Assembly (NCBI GenBank): GCA_964215915.1
Contig: CAXPEB010000032.1
Coordinates: 1-43,388, forward strand
Length of the DNA: 43,388 bases
Reading direction: 5' to 3'
DNA from: UBA8524 sp964215915
Lineage (GTDB): Bacteria > Bacteroidota > Bacteroidia > UBA8524
The translations under genes were made by a program, and so were the position numbers. Positions 31,439 through 38,278 of the stretch are shown piece by piece (the stretch's first letter is position 1; every line of letters starts with the position of its first letter). The notes under the pieces were generated by a model. That model had not been told where the DNA came from and did not search any database. It saw only the letters and a program-made list of their open reading frames with translations.

Positions 31439-33271
31439 TTACCGGCTGATGACAAAGCGTTCGCTTTTAAGTACTCCGTTTTCCGATTCGATCAGGAGCA
31501 GGTAGGTTCCTGCAGGTAGTGGGGTAGTGGCAAAGCGGAAGATGTTTTTTCCCGGCTTAACCCGATCTGTCATCAATACGGTTACCTCCTTACCCTGCAA
31601 GTCGACAATCCGGAAACGGAGGTTCTGTTTCGTTGCGAGTTCGAAGCTGACATTCAGATAATCGCTGCTGGGATTTGGGTAAACCTGTAGTCCTTCGGAT
31701 TGTCCGGCAAGGGGTGCTGAAAGGTTAAGGTCGTTGCGGGTCACTTTGGCAAGAGTAGTACGGTTGATTCCGTCGCCGTAAGTTCCAGCCAGCCAAAAAC
31801 TGTTGTCGTCATTATAGCGGCGCTGAATGCCTGCATAATCGCCCCAGCGCTCAAAGGTGTCATTCAATTCATTGATACTTTTGATGCCAGCCCTTACCCG
31901 GGTAAGCGGGGAGAACTGACCGCTGTAATTCATCACAATCACCGAGGCACCTGCAGGTGTCTGATCCGAGCTATGAGAGACAGTCAGGATCACGGTATGA
32001 TCATCGCCCGCACCACTGCCTGCATAGGCAATATCCGGATAACCCAAGTCCAGGGTATCATAACTCAGTACCTGCAGCGTAGCCGAGTTCTTTTCCGGGT
32101 CAACAATGCCGTAATAGATGCCTGCGGCGTTGTTGTTCATGTCCCGCGTATTGCCGGCAAAGTGTATGAGGCCGTTTTGGTGCATGGCTGTGAGAACCCG
32201 GGCATCATTGGTTTCCAGGTATTGCCCGTCGGGCTGTTTGGCAGAAGGAGGAAGCCCGTAAGACTGGCTGCAATGCACATATTTGGTGTTTAATGTGGCA
32301 GTACCGCTCTCCACCGAATTGGTGATAGTATGAAGAAACAGGCTGTCGTTACTAACGTCACCCGGCCTTACGGAAAGGAAATACATGGCTGGACCGTCGG
32401 GTTTCATTCCTCCCTGACTCGGACAAATACTCCAAACAGGTTTTCCGTCAAACATAATGTCGGTCCAAAGGATATGATCGATGGAGTCTCCGGCATAACC
32501 GTCATCCAGGCTCATTTGCCAGATAATACTCTGACGGAAGCCGTCTTTCCATCCTTTGTCATCCTGCAGCAGGTTAAGGGTAAGAAACAGGTCTTTATCG
32601 CTGATCCCGATTATGGGGTAATCGGACCAGGAGGTATCTCCCAGCGGGTTACCGGGAAGCTGGTAGAAATTCCATTCGCCGGTTGGGTCATTGCTTTTCG
32701 AGAAGGCAACCACCGGTGTATTTGTGGTGCTGGTATTGCCATTCAGGAACACGGCGATGAACCGGTCGTGGTTGGGATCGTACAATACCCGTGGATCGAA
32801 ATCACGGTCGAGGTTACCCAGTTCTTTGGCAAAGAAGCCCAGGGAGCCGGTCTTTTTCAGTTTTCCCGTGGTATCATATACAAACAAAGAGCTGTTAACC
32901 ACACTTATGATAAACCCGTTGTTCCCGATGCACATATCGTTGTCATTGGGAGTGCTGCCGCTGATGTTCCCGTTAAATTCTATCTCAATCTCCGGGGCAT
33001 CGGCAGCTGTTTTGAACTGGGCATTGCCTGTTTTTTTGCCTTGTGCCAAACGCAGGCTATCCACAAAATGCTTTTTCAACTCCCAGGGACCGGCAGGTTT
33101 CGGAGCCGCTTCCACCCGTTTGATGCTGGGGTCGTAGTCCGGAGCCTCCATACCGAAATGGATCACTTTTTTAAGGGGCGTTTTGCCATGGATCGGTTTG
33201 GCGTTCTGCGCGTATGACAAAGAACACAGGAACAGAAAAACAAGTGCCAGGGAGCTCAGACGTAAGTACAT
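31439..33271 (-). CDS. T9SS-secreted propeller-like protein of unknown function
   Basis: A 610-residue exported protein. A signal peptide (1-21, ending SLSYA) is followed by a long beta-rich region (about 75-510) with repeated short motifs of the kind DPRVLYDPNHDRFIAVFLNG, which suggest a beta-propeller, and a T9SS sorting domain from about 528 (LQVYPNPSSDYLNVSF, LPAGTYLLLIE). No catalytic family is recognised. The start at 33271 follows a -7 box; six extra upstream residues in frame overlap that box and are rejected. It lies 73 bp upstream of dprA. Confidence 0.78.
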   Translation of the reverse strand: MYLRLSSLALVFLFLCSLSYAQNAKPIHGKTPLKKVIHFGMEAPDYDPSIKRVEAAPKPAGPWELKKHFVDSLRLAQGKKTGNAQFKTAADAPEIEIEFNGNISGSTPNDNDMCIGNNGFIISVVNSSLFVYDTTGKLKKTGSLGFFAKELGNLDRDFDPRVLYDPNHDRFIAVFLNGNTSTTNTPVVAFSKSNDPTGEWNFYQLPGNPLGDTSWSDYPIIGISDKDLFLTLNLLQDDKGWKDGFRQSIIWQMSLDDGYAGDSIDHILWTDIMFDGKPVWSICPSQGGMKPDGPAMYFLSVRPGDVSNDSLFLHTITNSVESGTATLNTKYVHCSQSYGLPPSAKQPDGQYLETNDARVLTAMHQNGLIHFAGNTRDMNNNAAGIYYGIVDPEKNSATLQVLSYDTLDLGYPDIAYAGSGAGDDHTVILTVSHSSDQTPAGASVIVMNYSGQFSPLTRVRAGIKSINELNDTFERWGDYAGIQRRYNDDNSFWLAGTYGDGINRTTLAKVTRNDLNLSAPLAGQSEGLQVYPNPSSDYLNVSFELATKQNLRFRIVDLQGKEVTVLMTDRVKPGKNIFRFATTPLPAGTYLLLIESENGVLKSERFVISR

Positions 33272-33275
33272 AAGG

Positions 33276-33283
33276 CAAATATA
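33276..33283 (-). promoter_or_regulatory. -7 box TATATTTG before the T9SS propeller-like gene
   Basis: A perfect TAnnTTTG box on the minus strand ending 4 nt before the ATG at 33271. It fixes the start choice and predicts a leaderless message. The rocD promoter is on the other strand, 15 bp away. Confidence 0.6.
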
Positions 33284-33298
33284 GGGCATGAGGCGGGT

Positions 33299-33328
33299 TT
33301 TGCCTGCGGGCTTAAAGGCTTACCTTTG
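33299..33328 (+). promoter_or_regulatory. Promoter TTTG-N18-TACCTTTG before rocD
   Basis: TTTG (33299-33302) and TACCTTTG (33321-33328) are 18 nt apart, a near-ideal -33/-7 pair. The first ATG is 4 nt after the box. An open frame that begins at 33288 would run through this promoter and is rejected. Confidence 0.75.
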
Positions 33329-33332
33329 TTGT

Positions 33333-34571
33333 ATGATCGACGAAATGACTAAGACAGAACGTGCCATTGCGCTCGAAGAAAAGTACGGAGCATTTAATTA
33401 CAAGCCCTTGCCGGTGGTCCTGAAGAAAGGAGAAGGTGTTTTTGTGTGGGATATGGAAGGAAAACGCTATTACGACTTTCTTTCAGCATACAGCGCCGTT
33501 AATCAGGGACATTGTCATCCGGAAATCATCGCAGCGCTCAATGAGCAGGCATCTAAACTTACCCTGACGAGCAGGGCCTTTTACAACGATGTTTTGGGAG
33601 AGTACGAAAAGTACATCTGCGAATACTTCGGCTATGACCGTGTACTTCCTATGAACTCGGGTGTGGAAGGTGGCGAGACTGCGGTAAAACTGGCCCGTCG
33701 CTGGGGCTATGAGATTAAGAAAATTCCAGCCAACCAGGCGAAGATCGTATTTGTGGAAGGCAATTTCTGGGGGCGTACCCTCGGGGCCATTTCCTCCAGC
33801 ACTGACCCTGACAGCACCATCAATTTCGGACCATTTATGCCGGGTTACGAAATCATTCCTTACAATGACCTGGAAGCCGTTGAACGCGCCTGTTCCGACA
33901 AGAACGTAGCAGCTTTCATGTTTGAGCCCATTCAGGGAGAAGCCGGAGTGGTCGTACCCCATGAAGGGTATCTGAAAGGGGTGCGTGAAATCTGTAGCAA
34001 GCATAATGTGCTGATGATCGCGGATGAAGTCCAAACCGGTATTGCCCGAACCGGTAAACTGCTGGCCTGCGACTACGAAGAGGTAAAACCCGATATCCTG
34101 ATCCTTGGGAAAGCCCTTTCAGGAGGAGTATTGCCGGTTTCTGCCGTGCTTAGCTCCGACGAGGTAATGCTTACCCTGGAACCTGGACAACACGGCTCTA
34201 CATTTGGTGGAAATCCGCTGGCCTGTAAAGTGGCCATGGCGGCCCTTGAAGTTGTCCGTAAAGAAAAACTGGCCGAGCGGGCGTATCAGTTGGGCGAAGT
34301 TTTCCGGGCACGCATGCAACAACTTGTTGAGAAATTCGACATGGTTGAGCTGGTGCGGGGTAAAGGACTTCTCAATGCCATTGTGATCAAACCCTTCGGC
34401 GACAACAAGACCGCGGGAGATGTTTGTTATGCATTAAAAGACCACGGTCTGCTGGCCAAACAAACCCACGACCACATCATTCGCTTTGCTCCGCCACTGG
34501 TAATTACCGAGGAACAACTGAACGAATGCTGCGATATCATCGAAAGAACCCTTGCCGAAATGCAGGGCTGA
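33333..34571 (+). CDS. rocD: Ornithine--oxo-acid aminotransferase
   Basis: A class III PLP-dependent transaminase of 412 residues that converts ornithine and 2-oxoglutarate to glutamate semialdehyde and glutamate. The N-terminus EEKYGAFNYKPLPVV is typical of ornithine aminotransferase, DEVQTG (231-236) contacts the PLP ring nitrogen, and K260 in LGKALSGGVLPVSAVL forms the Schiff base. A start at 33345 (MTKTER) is the alternative. No arginase or pyrroline-5-carboxylate gene is adjacent. A UUCG-capped terminator follows. Confidence 0.93.
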   Translation: MIDEMTKTERAIALEEKYGAFNYKPLPVVLKKGEGVFVWDMEGKRYYDFLSAYSAVNQGHCHPEIIAALNEQASKLTLTSRAFYNDVLGEYEKYICEYFGYDRVLPMNSGVEGGETAVKLARRWGYEIKKIPANQAKIVFVEGNFWGRTLGAISSSTDPDSTINFGPFMPGYEIIPYNDLEAVERACSDKNVAAFMFEPIQGEAGVVVPHEGYLKGVREICSKHNVLMIADEVQTGIARTGKLLACDYEEVKPDILILGKALSGGVLPVSAVLSSDEVMLTLEPGQHGSTFGGNPLACKVAMAALEVVRKEKLAERAYQLGEVFRARMQQLVEKFDMVELVRGKGLLNAIVIKPFGDNKTAGDVCYALKDHGLLAKQTHDHIIRFAPPLVITEEQLNECCDIIERTLAEMQG

Positions 34572-34602
34572 TTGAATTGATAAGGATATCACAAGAAAAC
34601 AG

Positions 34603-34628
34603 AAAGGACTCTTCGGAGTCCTTTTTTT
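34603..34628 (+). terminator. Rho-independent terminator after rocD with UUCG tetraloop
   Basis: AAAGGACTC and GAGTCCTTT form a 9-bp stem closed by a TTCG loop (34612-34615) and run into a T-tract to 34628. It is 31 bp after the rocD stop. Confidence 0.93.
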
Positions 34629-34671
34629 ATTGTTTCTCTAAGAAACTTTACGGATGTTTGGTTTTCGAATC

Positions 34672-35226
34672 ATGACCAAGCGCGACTTTCTTATACTGAT
34701 GCTCAGGCTTTTTGCCTTGCTTTTCTTCATTGATTTTCTCTTCAATGCAGTGCCGACATTTTTACAATACACCTTTTTAGAATGGGATGCGTTTATGGAT
34801 CCCGGAATGATCGGGTTGTTTCTTGGAGGGGTGATTCTTTTCCTGTTCCTATTGCTGAAGGCTCCTCTGGTGGTAGACCGCTTGAAGCTGGATAAGGGTT
34901 ATGACGAGGAAAAAAGAATGGACCTGGAAAAAGCAGGGGAGGATAAACTGATGCAGTTAGCGCTCATCATTATTGGTTTCTGGTTATTGATTGACCCAAT
35001 AAACCAACTGCTAACCGAACTGATCCGCTCATTTTATTATGTAGTAGGGCTCAAGAGCGATGCCTGGTTCAATCATGAGAATTATGCCGGTTTCTGGAAT
35101 ACAGCAGGCTGGAAGTTAGTGGAGCAGGGGCTTCGTGCAATGGTCGGTTTCCTGATCCTTAATAACAGTGAATGGCTGAGCAAGAAACTGAGGAAAAAGG
35201 AGACGGATCGGGAAGAGGGAGAATAG
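34672..35226 (+). CDS. Membrane protein of unknown function
   Basis: A 184-residue protein with about four hydrophobic segments (roughly 6-28, 43-63, 93-117 and 150-165) and a charged C-terminus rich in Lys and Glu. I do not recognise a family. The ATG at 34672 is preceded by GGTTTTCG ending 4 nt upstream, a weak version of the -7 boxes seen elsewhere; six more residues in frame from 34654 are possible. It is a single-gene unit between two terminators. Confidence 0.65.
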   Translation: MTKRDFLILMLRLFALLFFIDFLFNAVPTFLQYTFLEWDAFMDPGMIGLFLGGVILFLFLLLKAPLVVDRLKLDKGYDEEKRMDLEKAGEDKLMQLALIIIGFWLLIDPINQLLTELIRSFYYVVGLKSDAWFNHENYAGFWNTAGWKLVEQGLRAMVGFLILNNSEWLSKKLRKKETDREEGE

Positions 35227-35278
35227 GTTCCCTTCCAGCTGTCGATCCCGGAAAGAAGGAATAGCGACAAAACAGCAT

Positions 35279-35304
35279 CCATGGCCTGTCAGGCAATGGT
35301 TTTT
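35279..35304 (+). terminator. Rho-independent terminator after the membrane-protein gene
   Basis: CCATGGCCT and AGGCAATGG form a stem of eight pairs with one internal mismatch and a 3-nt loop, followed by five T residues (35300-35304). It is 52 bp after the stop at 35226 and just before the convergent hutI end. Confidence 0.65.
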
Positions 35305-35309
35305 CGCGG

Positions 35310-36551
35310 TCAGTGTCCCTTGATCATCACTTTATCAATCCATTCCGAACCGAAGGCATAGGGGATCCAGGCCAGGGAGGGGATGTTTTTGGTGATGATA
35401 AGGTTAGCGTACTTGCCTTTACTGATGCTTCCCAGGTCCTTTTCCAGTCCAAGGGAATAGGCTGCATTGATCGTCATGGCATTGAGGGCTTCTTCCGGGA
35501 GCAGCCGCATCTGGATGCAGGCGAGGCTCCATACGAAACTCATCTTCCCGCTGGGTGCCGAACCCGGGTTGTAGTCGGTAGCCAGGGTAAGCGGCAATCC
35601 GGCATCAATGATGGCTCTGCCCGGGGTATAAGGCATACGCAGGTAAAAAGAGCAGTTTGGCAGGGCAACGGGCATGGTATCCGTCCCTTTGAGTGCTTCG
35701 ATCTCTTCCTGCCCGGTATGCTCCAGGTGATCTACGCTTCGGGCTCCGGTTTTTACGGCTACCTGAACCCCTCCCGAACGTCCCAACTGGTTGCCGTGGA
35801 TTTTAGGCGTCAATCCGTGTTTTTTACCCGCTTCGACAATACGTTCCGTTTCTTCCGGGGTGAAAAATCCCTTTTCACAAAAGACATCGATAAAATCGGC
35901 AAGCTCCTCCCTTTGAATGGCCGGAAGCATTTCTTCGATAATCAGCCGGATATATCCTTCCCGATCTTCTTTGAACTCGGGGGGGAAGGTATGCGCTCCG
36001 AGGAAGGTAGCTTTGATGGGGACAGGAGCAATATCCTTCAGGCGCTTGATTACCCGCAGCATTTTGAGCTCGTCGTTCAGGGTGAGTCCGTATCCGCTTT
36101 TGATTTCCAGCGCACCGGTGCCCTGGGCAATGACTTCCTGCAAACGTTCCAGGGCTTGTTTATAGAGTTCTTTTTCGCTCATCGCCCGCAGTTTGGCGGC
36201 CGAGTTGAGAATACCTCCGCCGGAAGCGGCAATCTCCTCATAGCTTTTTCCCTGTATTTTCATAACGAATTCCTCCTCCCGGCTGGCGGGAAAGACCAGG
36301 TGGGTATGGGAATCTACAAATGCGGGGATGACCGTTTTTCCTTTTGCATCGATGATACGGTCGCTGTCAAATGCGCTCGACTGCCCTTTGTCGTCAGGCA
36401 TCACTCCGTAGTCTTCAATTCGTTGGTCCCGGATCAGCAGCCAGGCATTTTCCAGGTAGGGCAGTTCTGCCATTTCTTTTCCGGCCCGGAATTTCCGTTG
36501 TGACTCGTCCACTCCGTACAGCCGTTTGATATTGCGGATGAGGGTAATCAT
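35310..36551 (-). CDS. hutI: Imidazolonepropionase
   Basis: HutI opens the ring of 4-imidazolone-5-propanoate in histidine breakdown. The 413-residue amidohydrolase shows the metal site DSHTH (80-84), the family block ALEIKSGYGLTLNDELKMLR, FLGAHTFPPE, the histidine in KIHGNQLGRSGG, DHLEHT and the metal aspartate in LATDYNPGSAPSGKM. Length is normal. It stands alone, without hutH, hutU or hutG in the window. The plus strand holds a 396-codon open frame over the same region, which is a shadow. Confidence 0.96.
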   Translation of the reverse strand: MITLIRNIKRLYGVDESQRKFRAGKEMAELPYLENAWLLIRDQRIEDYGVMPDDKGQSSAFDSDRIIDAKGKTVIPAFVDSHTHLVFPASREEEFVMKIQGKSYEEIAASGGGILNSAAKLRAMSEKELYKQALERLQEVIAQGTGALEIKSGYGLTLNDELKMLRVIKRLKDIAPVPIKATFLGAHTFPPEFKEDREGYIRLIIEEMLPAIQREELADFIDVFCEKGFFTPEETERIVEAGKKHGLTPKIHGNQLGRSGGVQVAVKTGARSVDHLEHTGQEEIEALKGTDTMPVALPNCSFYLRMPYTPGRAIIDAGLPLTLATDYNPGSAPSGKMSFVWSLACIQMRLLPEEALNAMTINAAYSLGLEKDLGSISKGKYANLIITKNIPSLAWIPYAFGSEWIDKVMIKGH

Positions 36552-36557
36552 GCGCTA

Positions 36558-36589
36558 CAAAAATGCGGAATTCCCTGTGGCCCGGCAAA
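36558..36589 (-). promoter_or_regulatory. Promoter TTTG-N20-CATTTTTG before hutI
   Basis: On the minus strand TTTG (36589-36586) and CATTTTTG (36565-36558) are 20 nt apart; the -7 box is one base off consensus. It ends 6 nt before the ATG at 36551. Confidence 0.55.
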
Positions 36590-36599
36590 ACGAATTCGC

Positions 36600-36607
36600 T
36601 ATCTTGT
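36600..36607 (+). promoter_or_regulatory. -7 box TATCTTGT before the gamma-carbonic anhydrase gene
   Basis: TATCTTGT agrees with TAnnTTTG except in its last two bases, and ends 4 nt before the ATG at 36612. It is divergent from the hutI promoter. Confidence 0.35.
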
Positions 36608-36611
36608 ACGC

Positions 36612-37136
36612 ATGACAACGAGTGAGCGTCTGAGCAAAAATCTGGTCCATGGAGAGGACTTGTTTGTAGCCAATACCGCAACCATTATCGGGGATGTGGA
36701 GTTGGGCGATTTATGTTCCGTTTGGTTCGGTGCAGTGATTCGCGGAGATTCCGACAGCATCCGGATTGGTCACCGCACCAATATCCAGGATAATGCCGTG
36801 GTACATTGCGATCCGGGTGCGCCGGCAGTTATTGGCGACGACTGCGTGATCGGTCATTGTGCGATCGTGCATGGTGCTCAGCTTGGCAACTGTGTGCTGG
36901 TAGGGATGAATGCTACGGTGTTGAACAATGCCCGGGTGGGCAATAATGTAATCATTGGTGCCAATGCGCTGGTGACGGCTGGCACTGAGATTCCTGACAA
37001 TTCCCTGGTATTGGGTAGCCCTGCCAAAGTGGTTAAATCACTTACTGAAGAACAAATTGAGGGCATCCGCGAGAATGCCCGGGTATATGTAGAGAAAGCC
37101 GGAGAGTACCTTCATTTTCATCATGGAAAGCACTAA
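36612..37136 (+). CDS. Gamma-carbonic anhydrase-like left-handed beta-helix protein
   Basis: A 174-residue hexapeptide-repeat protein of the gamma-carbonic anhydrase/YrdA group. The three zinc-type histidines can be placed at H65 (NAVVH), H82 (GHC) and H87 (VHG), and the repeats VVH, VLVGMNATVLNNARVGNNV and VIIGANALVTAGT form the coils. A C-terminal helix (about 145-170) caps the trimer. Many such proteins lack measured carbonic anhydrase activity. The downstream RDD gene overlaps it by 14 bp. Confidence 0.9.
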   Translation: MTTSERLSKNLVHGEDLFVANTATIIGDVELGDLCSVWFGAVIRGDSDSIRIGHRTNIQDNAVVHCDPGAPAVIGDDCVIGHCAIVHGAQLGNCVLVGMNATVLNNARVGNNVIIGANALVTAGTEIPDNSLVLGSPAKVVKSLTEEQIEGIRENARVYVEKAGEYLHFHHGKH

Positions 37137-37530
37137 AAATTTTGTCGTACAGGAGTTCCCAAGTTTGGGGAAACGGTACATGGCTATGGTTTTTGACGGC
37201 TTGATCGTGATGGCCATTGTATTTATTACGGCCTCATTGGTTTCTGATGTAGAATTGCCGGGCTGGGTGCGGGGTGTGATTGCCTTTTCTGCTTTTTTCC
37301 TGTATGAACCCCTGATGGTGAGTATGGGAGGAACTATCGGACACCGAACAAATGGGTTGACCGTAAAACAGCGCAACCGACCGGACCGTAACCTCAGCTT
37401 TTCAAGGTCCTTTTTGCGTTCTATGGTAAAACTGACTTTGGGGCTTCCTTCCTTTTTGACGCTGTTGACAAACCGGGAAAAAAGAGCCCTTCACGACCTT
37501 GCCACCGGGTCCATTGTATTGTACCGTTAG
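37123..37530 (+). CDS. RDD-family small membrane protein
   Basis: A 135-residue protein with the RDD pattern: KRYMAMVFDGLIVMAIVF (conserved R and D in the first helix), a second helix VIAFSAFFLYEPLMV, then GTIGHRTNGLTV and the C-terminal KRALHDLATGSIVLYR. RDD proteins are poorly understood; some are linked to ion transport. It overlaps the preceding gene by 14 bp. Its stop codon lies inside an 11-bp tandem repeat. Confidence 0.85.
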   Translation: MESTKNFVVQEFPSLGKRYMAMVFDGLIVMAIVFITASLVSDVELPGWVRGVIAFSAFFLYEPLMVSMGGTIGHRTNGLTVKQRNRPDRNLSFSRSFLRSMVKLTLGLPSFLTLLTNREKRALHDLATGSIVLYR

Positions 37531-37541
37531 TGTACCGTTAG
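37520..37541. repeat. 11-bp perfect tandem repeat at two convergent stop codons
   Basis: TGTACCGTTAG occurs twice without a gap. The first copy carries the TAG stop of the RDD gene on the plus strand; the second carries the TAA stop of the ArsC-like gene on the minus strand. Confidence 0.95.
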
Positions 37542-37876
37542 AGCAGGCTTTCCAGGTTTTCGGGTGGACGACCGATTACGGCTTTGTCGCCTTTGATCAA
37601 TATAGGCCTTTCGATCAAAACCGGGTATTCAACCAGGGCCTTGACCCAGGCGTCTTCACTCATTTTCTTTCCCCGGAACTGTTCTTTATAGATGGATTCC
37701 CCTTTGCGGATCAGGTCTTCGGCCGGAATTCCAAGTTTCTTCAGCAGGCTTCTGATTTCTTTTTCATCCGGGTTTTCTTTGAGGTATTCCCGGATTTCCG
37801 GTTCTATTCCTTTTTCCCGGAGCAGGGCTAATCCTTCCCGGCTTTTCCGGCAACGTGGGTTGTGGTAGTATTCCAT
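37538..37876 (-). CDS. ArsC/YffB-family reductase-like protein
   Basis: A 112-residue thioredoxin-fold protein of the glutaredoxin-coupled arsenate reductase family. The nucleophile cysteine is C9 in YYHNPRCRKSREGLALL, and the arginines that bind arsenate in ArsC have counterparts in LIRKGESIYKE, LIERPILI and GRPPENLESL. In Bacteroidota this family is often annotated as arsenate reductase without an ars operon, as here, so a general thiol role is equally possible. A perfect -7 box lies 4 nt before the ATG. Confidence 0.85.
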   Translation of the reverse strand: MEYYHNPRCRKSREGLALLREKGIEPEIREYLKENPDEKEIRSLLKKLGIPAEDLIRKGESIYKEQFRGKKMSEDAWVKALVEYPVLIERPILIKGDKAVIGRPPENLESLL

Positions 37877-37880
37877 GCTT

Positions 37881-37888
37881 CAAAGGTA
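37881..37888 (-). promoter_or_regulatory. -7 box TACCTTTG before the ArsC-like gene
   Basis: A perfect TAnnTTTG box on the minus strand ending 4 nt before the ATG at 37876. It is identical to the rocD box. Confidence 0.6.
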
Positions 37889-38112
37889 AGGACCAGCTAT
37901 GGCTTCAGGAATTGCTGGTTTTCGTCAGAGGGAGTTGGCTGTTGGCTACTTAAAACAAAACCACCTTTTTGTTTCCGGAATCCTTTTCTAAGGATAAAAG
38001 AGTAGGCTGTTTGCAAAGGACACGTCCACAATACTGTACGGAATTGCGCAGGTCGTGCAGGTTCGCGGATAAAGTTTACCGGTGCAACGCATTCGGGTAC
38101 ATATGTTGTCTA

Positions 38113-38120
38113 TACATTTG
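38113..38120 (+). promoter_or_regulatory. Orphan -7 box TACATTTG in the 37.9-38.3 kb gap
   Basis: A perfect TAnnTTTG box, 9 nt before an ATG at 38130 that opens a 48-codon frame. No TTTG lies at the -33 distance, so chance occurrence is possible. Confidence 0.35.
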
Positions 38121-38129
38121 AGAAGTGTT

Positions 38130-38276
38130 ATGGAAGCCCCTGTGCTACATACGGTAAACGAAGCCGGAACAAAAAAGAAAGGCAATACCGGAGCTAAGGA
38201 AAGGTCGGCAGAGCAACCTCACCGGGTTTCGCTCAGCCCGGACCGCGATCCGCGCCAGCGTTCAGCTGGTGACTGA
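38130..38276 (+). CDS. Possible small basic protein, 48 aa
   Basis: A 48-residue frame (MEAPVLHTVNEAG at the start, RDPRQRSAGD at the end), rich in Lys and Arg and without a recognised family. A -7 box ends 9 nt before its ATG. Its last 16 or so codons are read through GC-rich hairpins, which is more like structured non-coding DNA than a protein. It may be spurious; an RNA transcribed from the same box is an alternative. Confidence 0.22.
   Translation: MEAPVLHTVNEAGTKKKGNTGAKERSAEQPHRVSLSPDRDPRQRSAGD
38222..38270. repeat. Cluster of three GC-rich hairpins
   Basis: CCGGG/CCCGG (38222-38241, 10-nt loop), CGCG/CGCG (38244-38254, 3-nt loop) and GCCAGC/GCTGGT (38254-38270, 5-nt loop, one G-U pair) follow one another. 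There is no T-tract on either side. The look is that of a REP-like intergenic palindrome or a structured RNA end. It lies just after the stop of the sensor kinase on the minus strand. Confidence 0.5.
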
Positions 38277-38278
38277 AT

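Larger units (their letters stand above)
37877..38278. other. 402-bp gene-poor gap with hairpins and a -7 box
   Basis: No tRNA or known RNA is recognised. The stretch holds the ArsC-like promoter, a GTTGGCT tandem pair (37934-37947), an AT-rich hairpin AAACAAAA/TTTTGTTT (37953-37974), a hairpin ATCCTT/AAGGAT (37980-37995), a perfect plus-strand -7 box TACATTTG (38113-38120), a possible 48-codon ORF, and three GC-rich hairpins near 38222-38270. Confidence 0.6.

Noticed and set aside
32330..33217. 295-codon plus-strand frame over the T9SS propeller-like gene
   Set aside because: The minus-strand gene has a signal peptide, a sorting domain and a promoter box; the plus-strand frame has none of these.
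35313..36503. 396-codon open frame on the plus strand over hutI
   Set aside because: All HutI motifs are on the minus strand in full. The plus-strand product has no recognisable domain and no start signal.
38253..38264. 12-base match (reverse strand TGAACGCTGGCG) to the conserved start of 16S rRNA
   Set aside because: The bases on both sides do not continue the rRNA match and the stretch is part of a small hairpin, so it is chance similarity.
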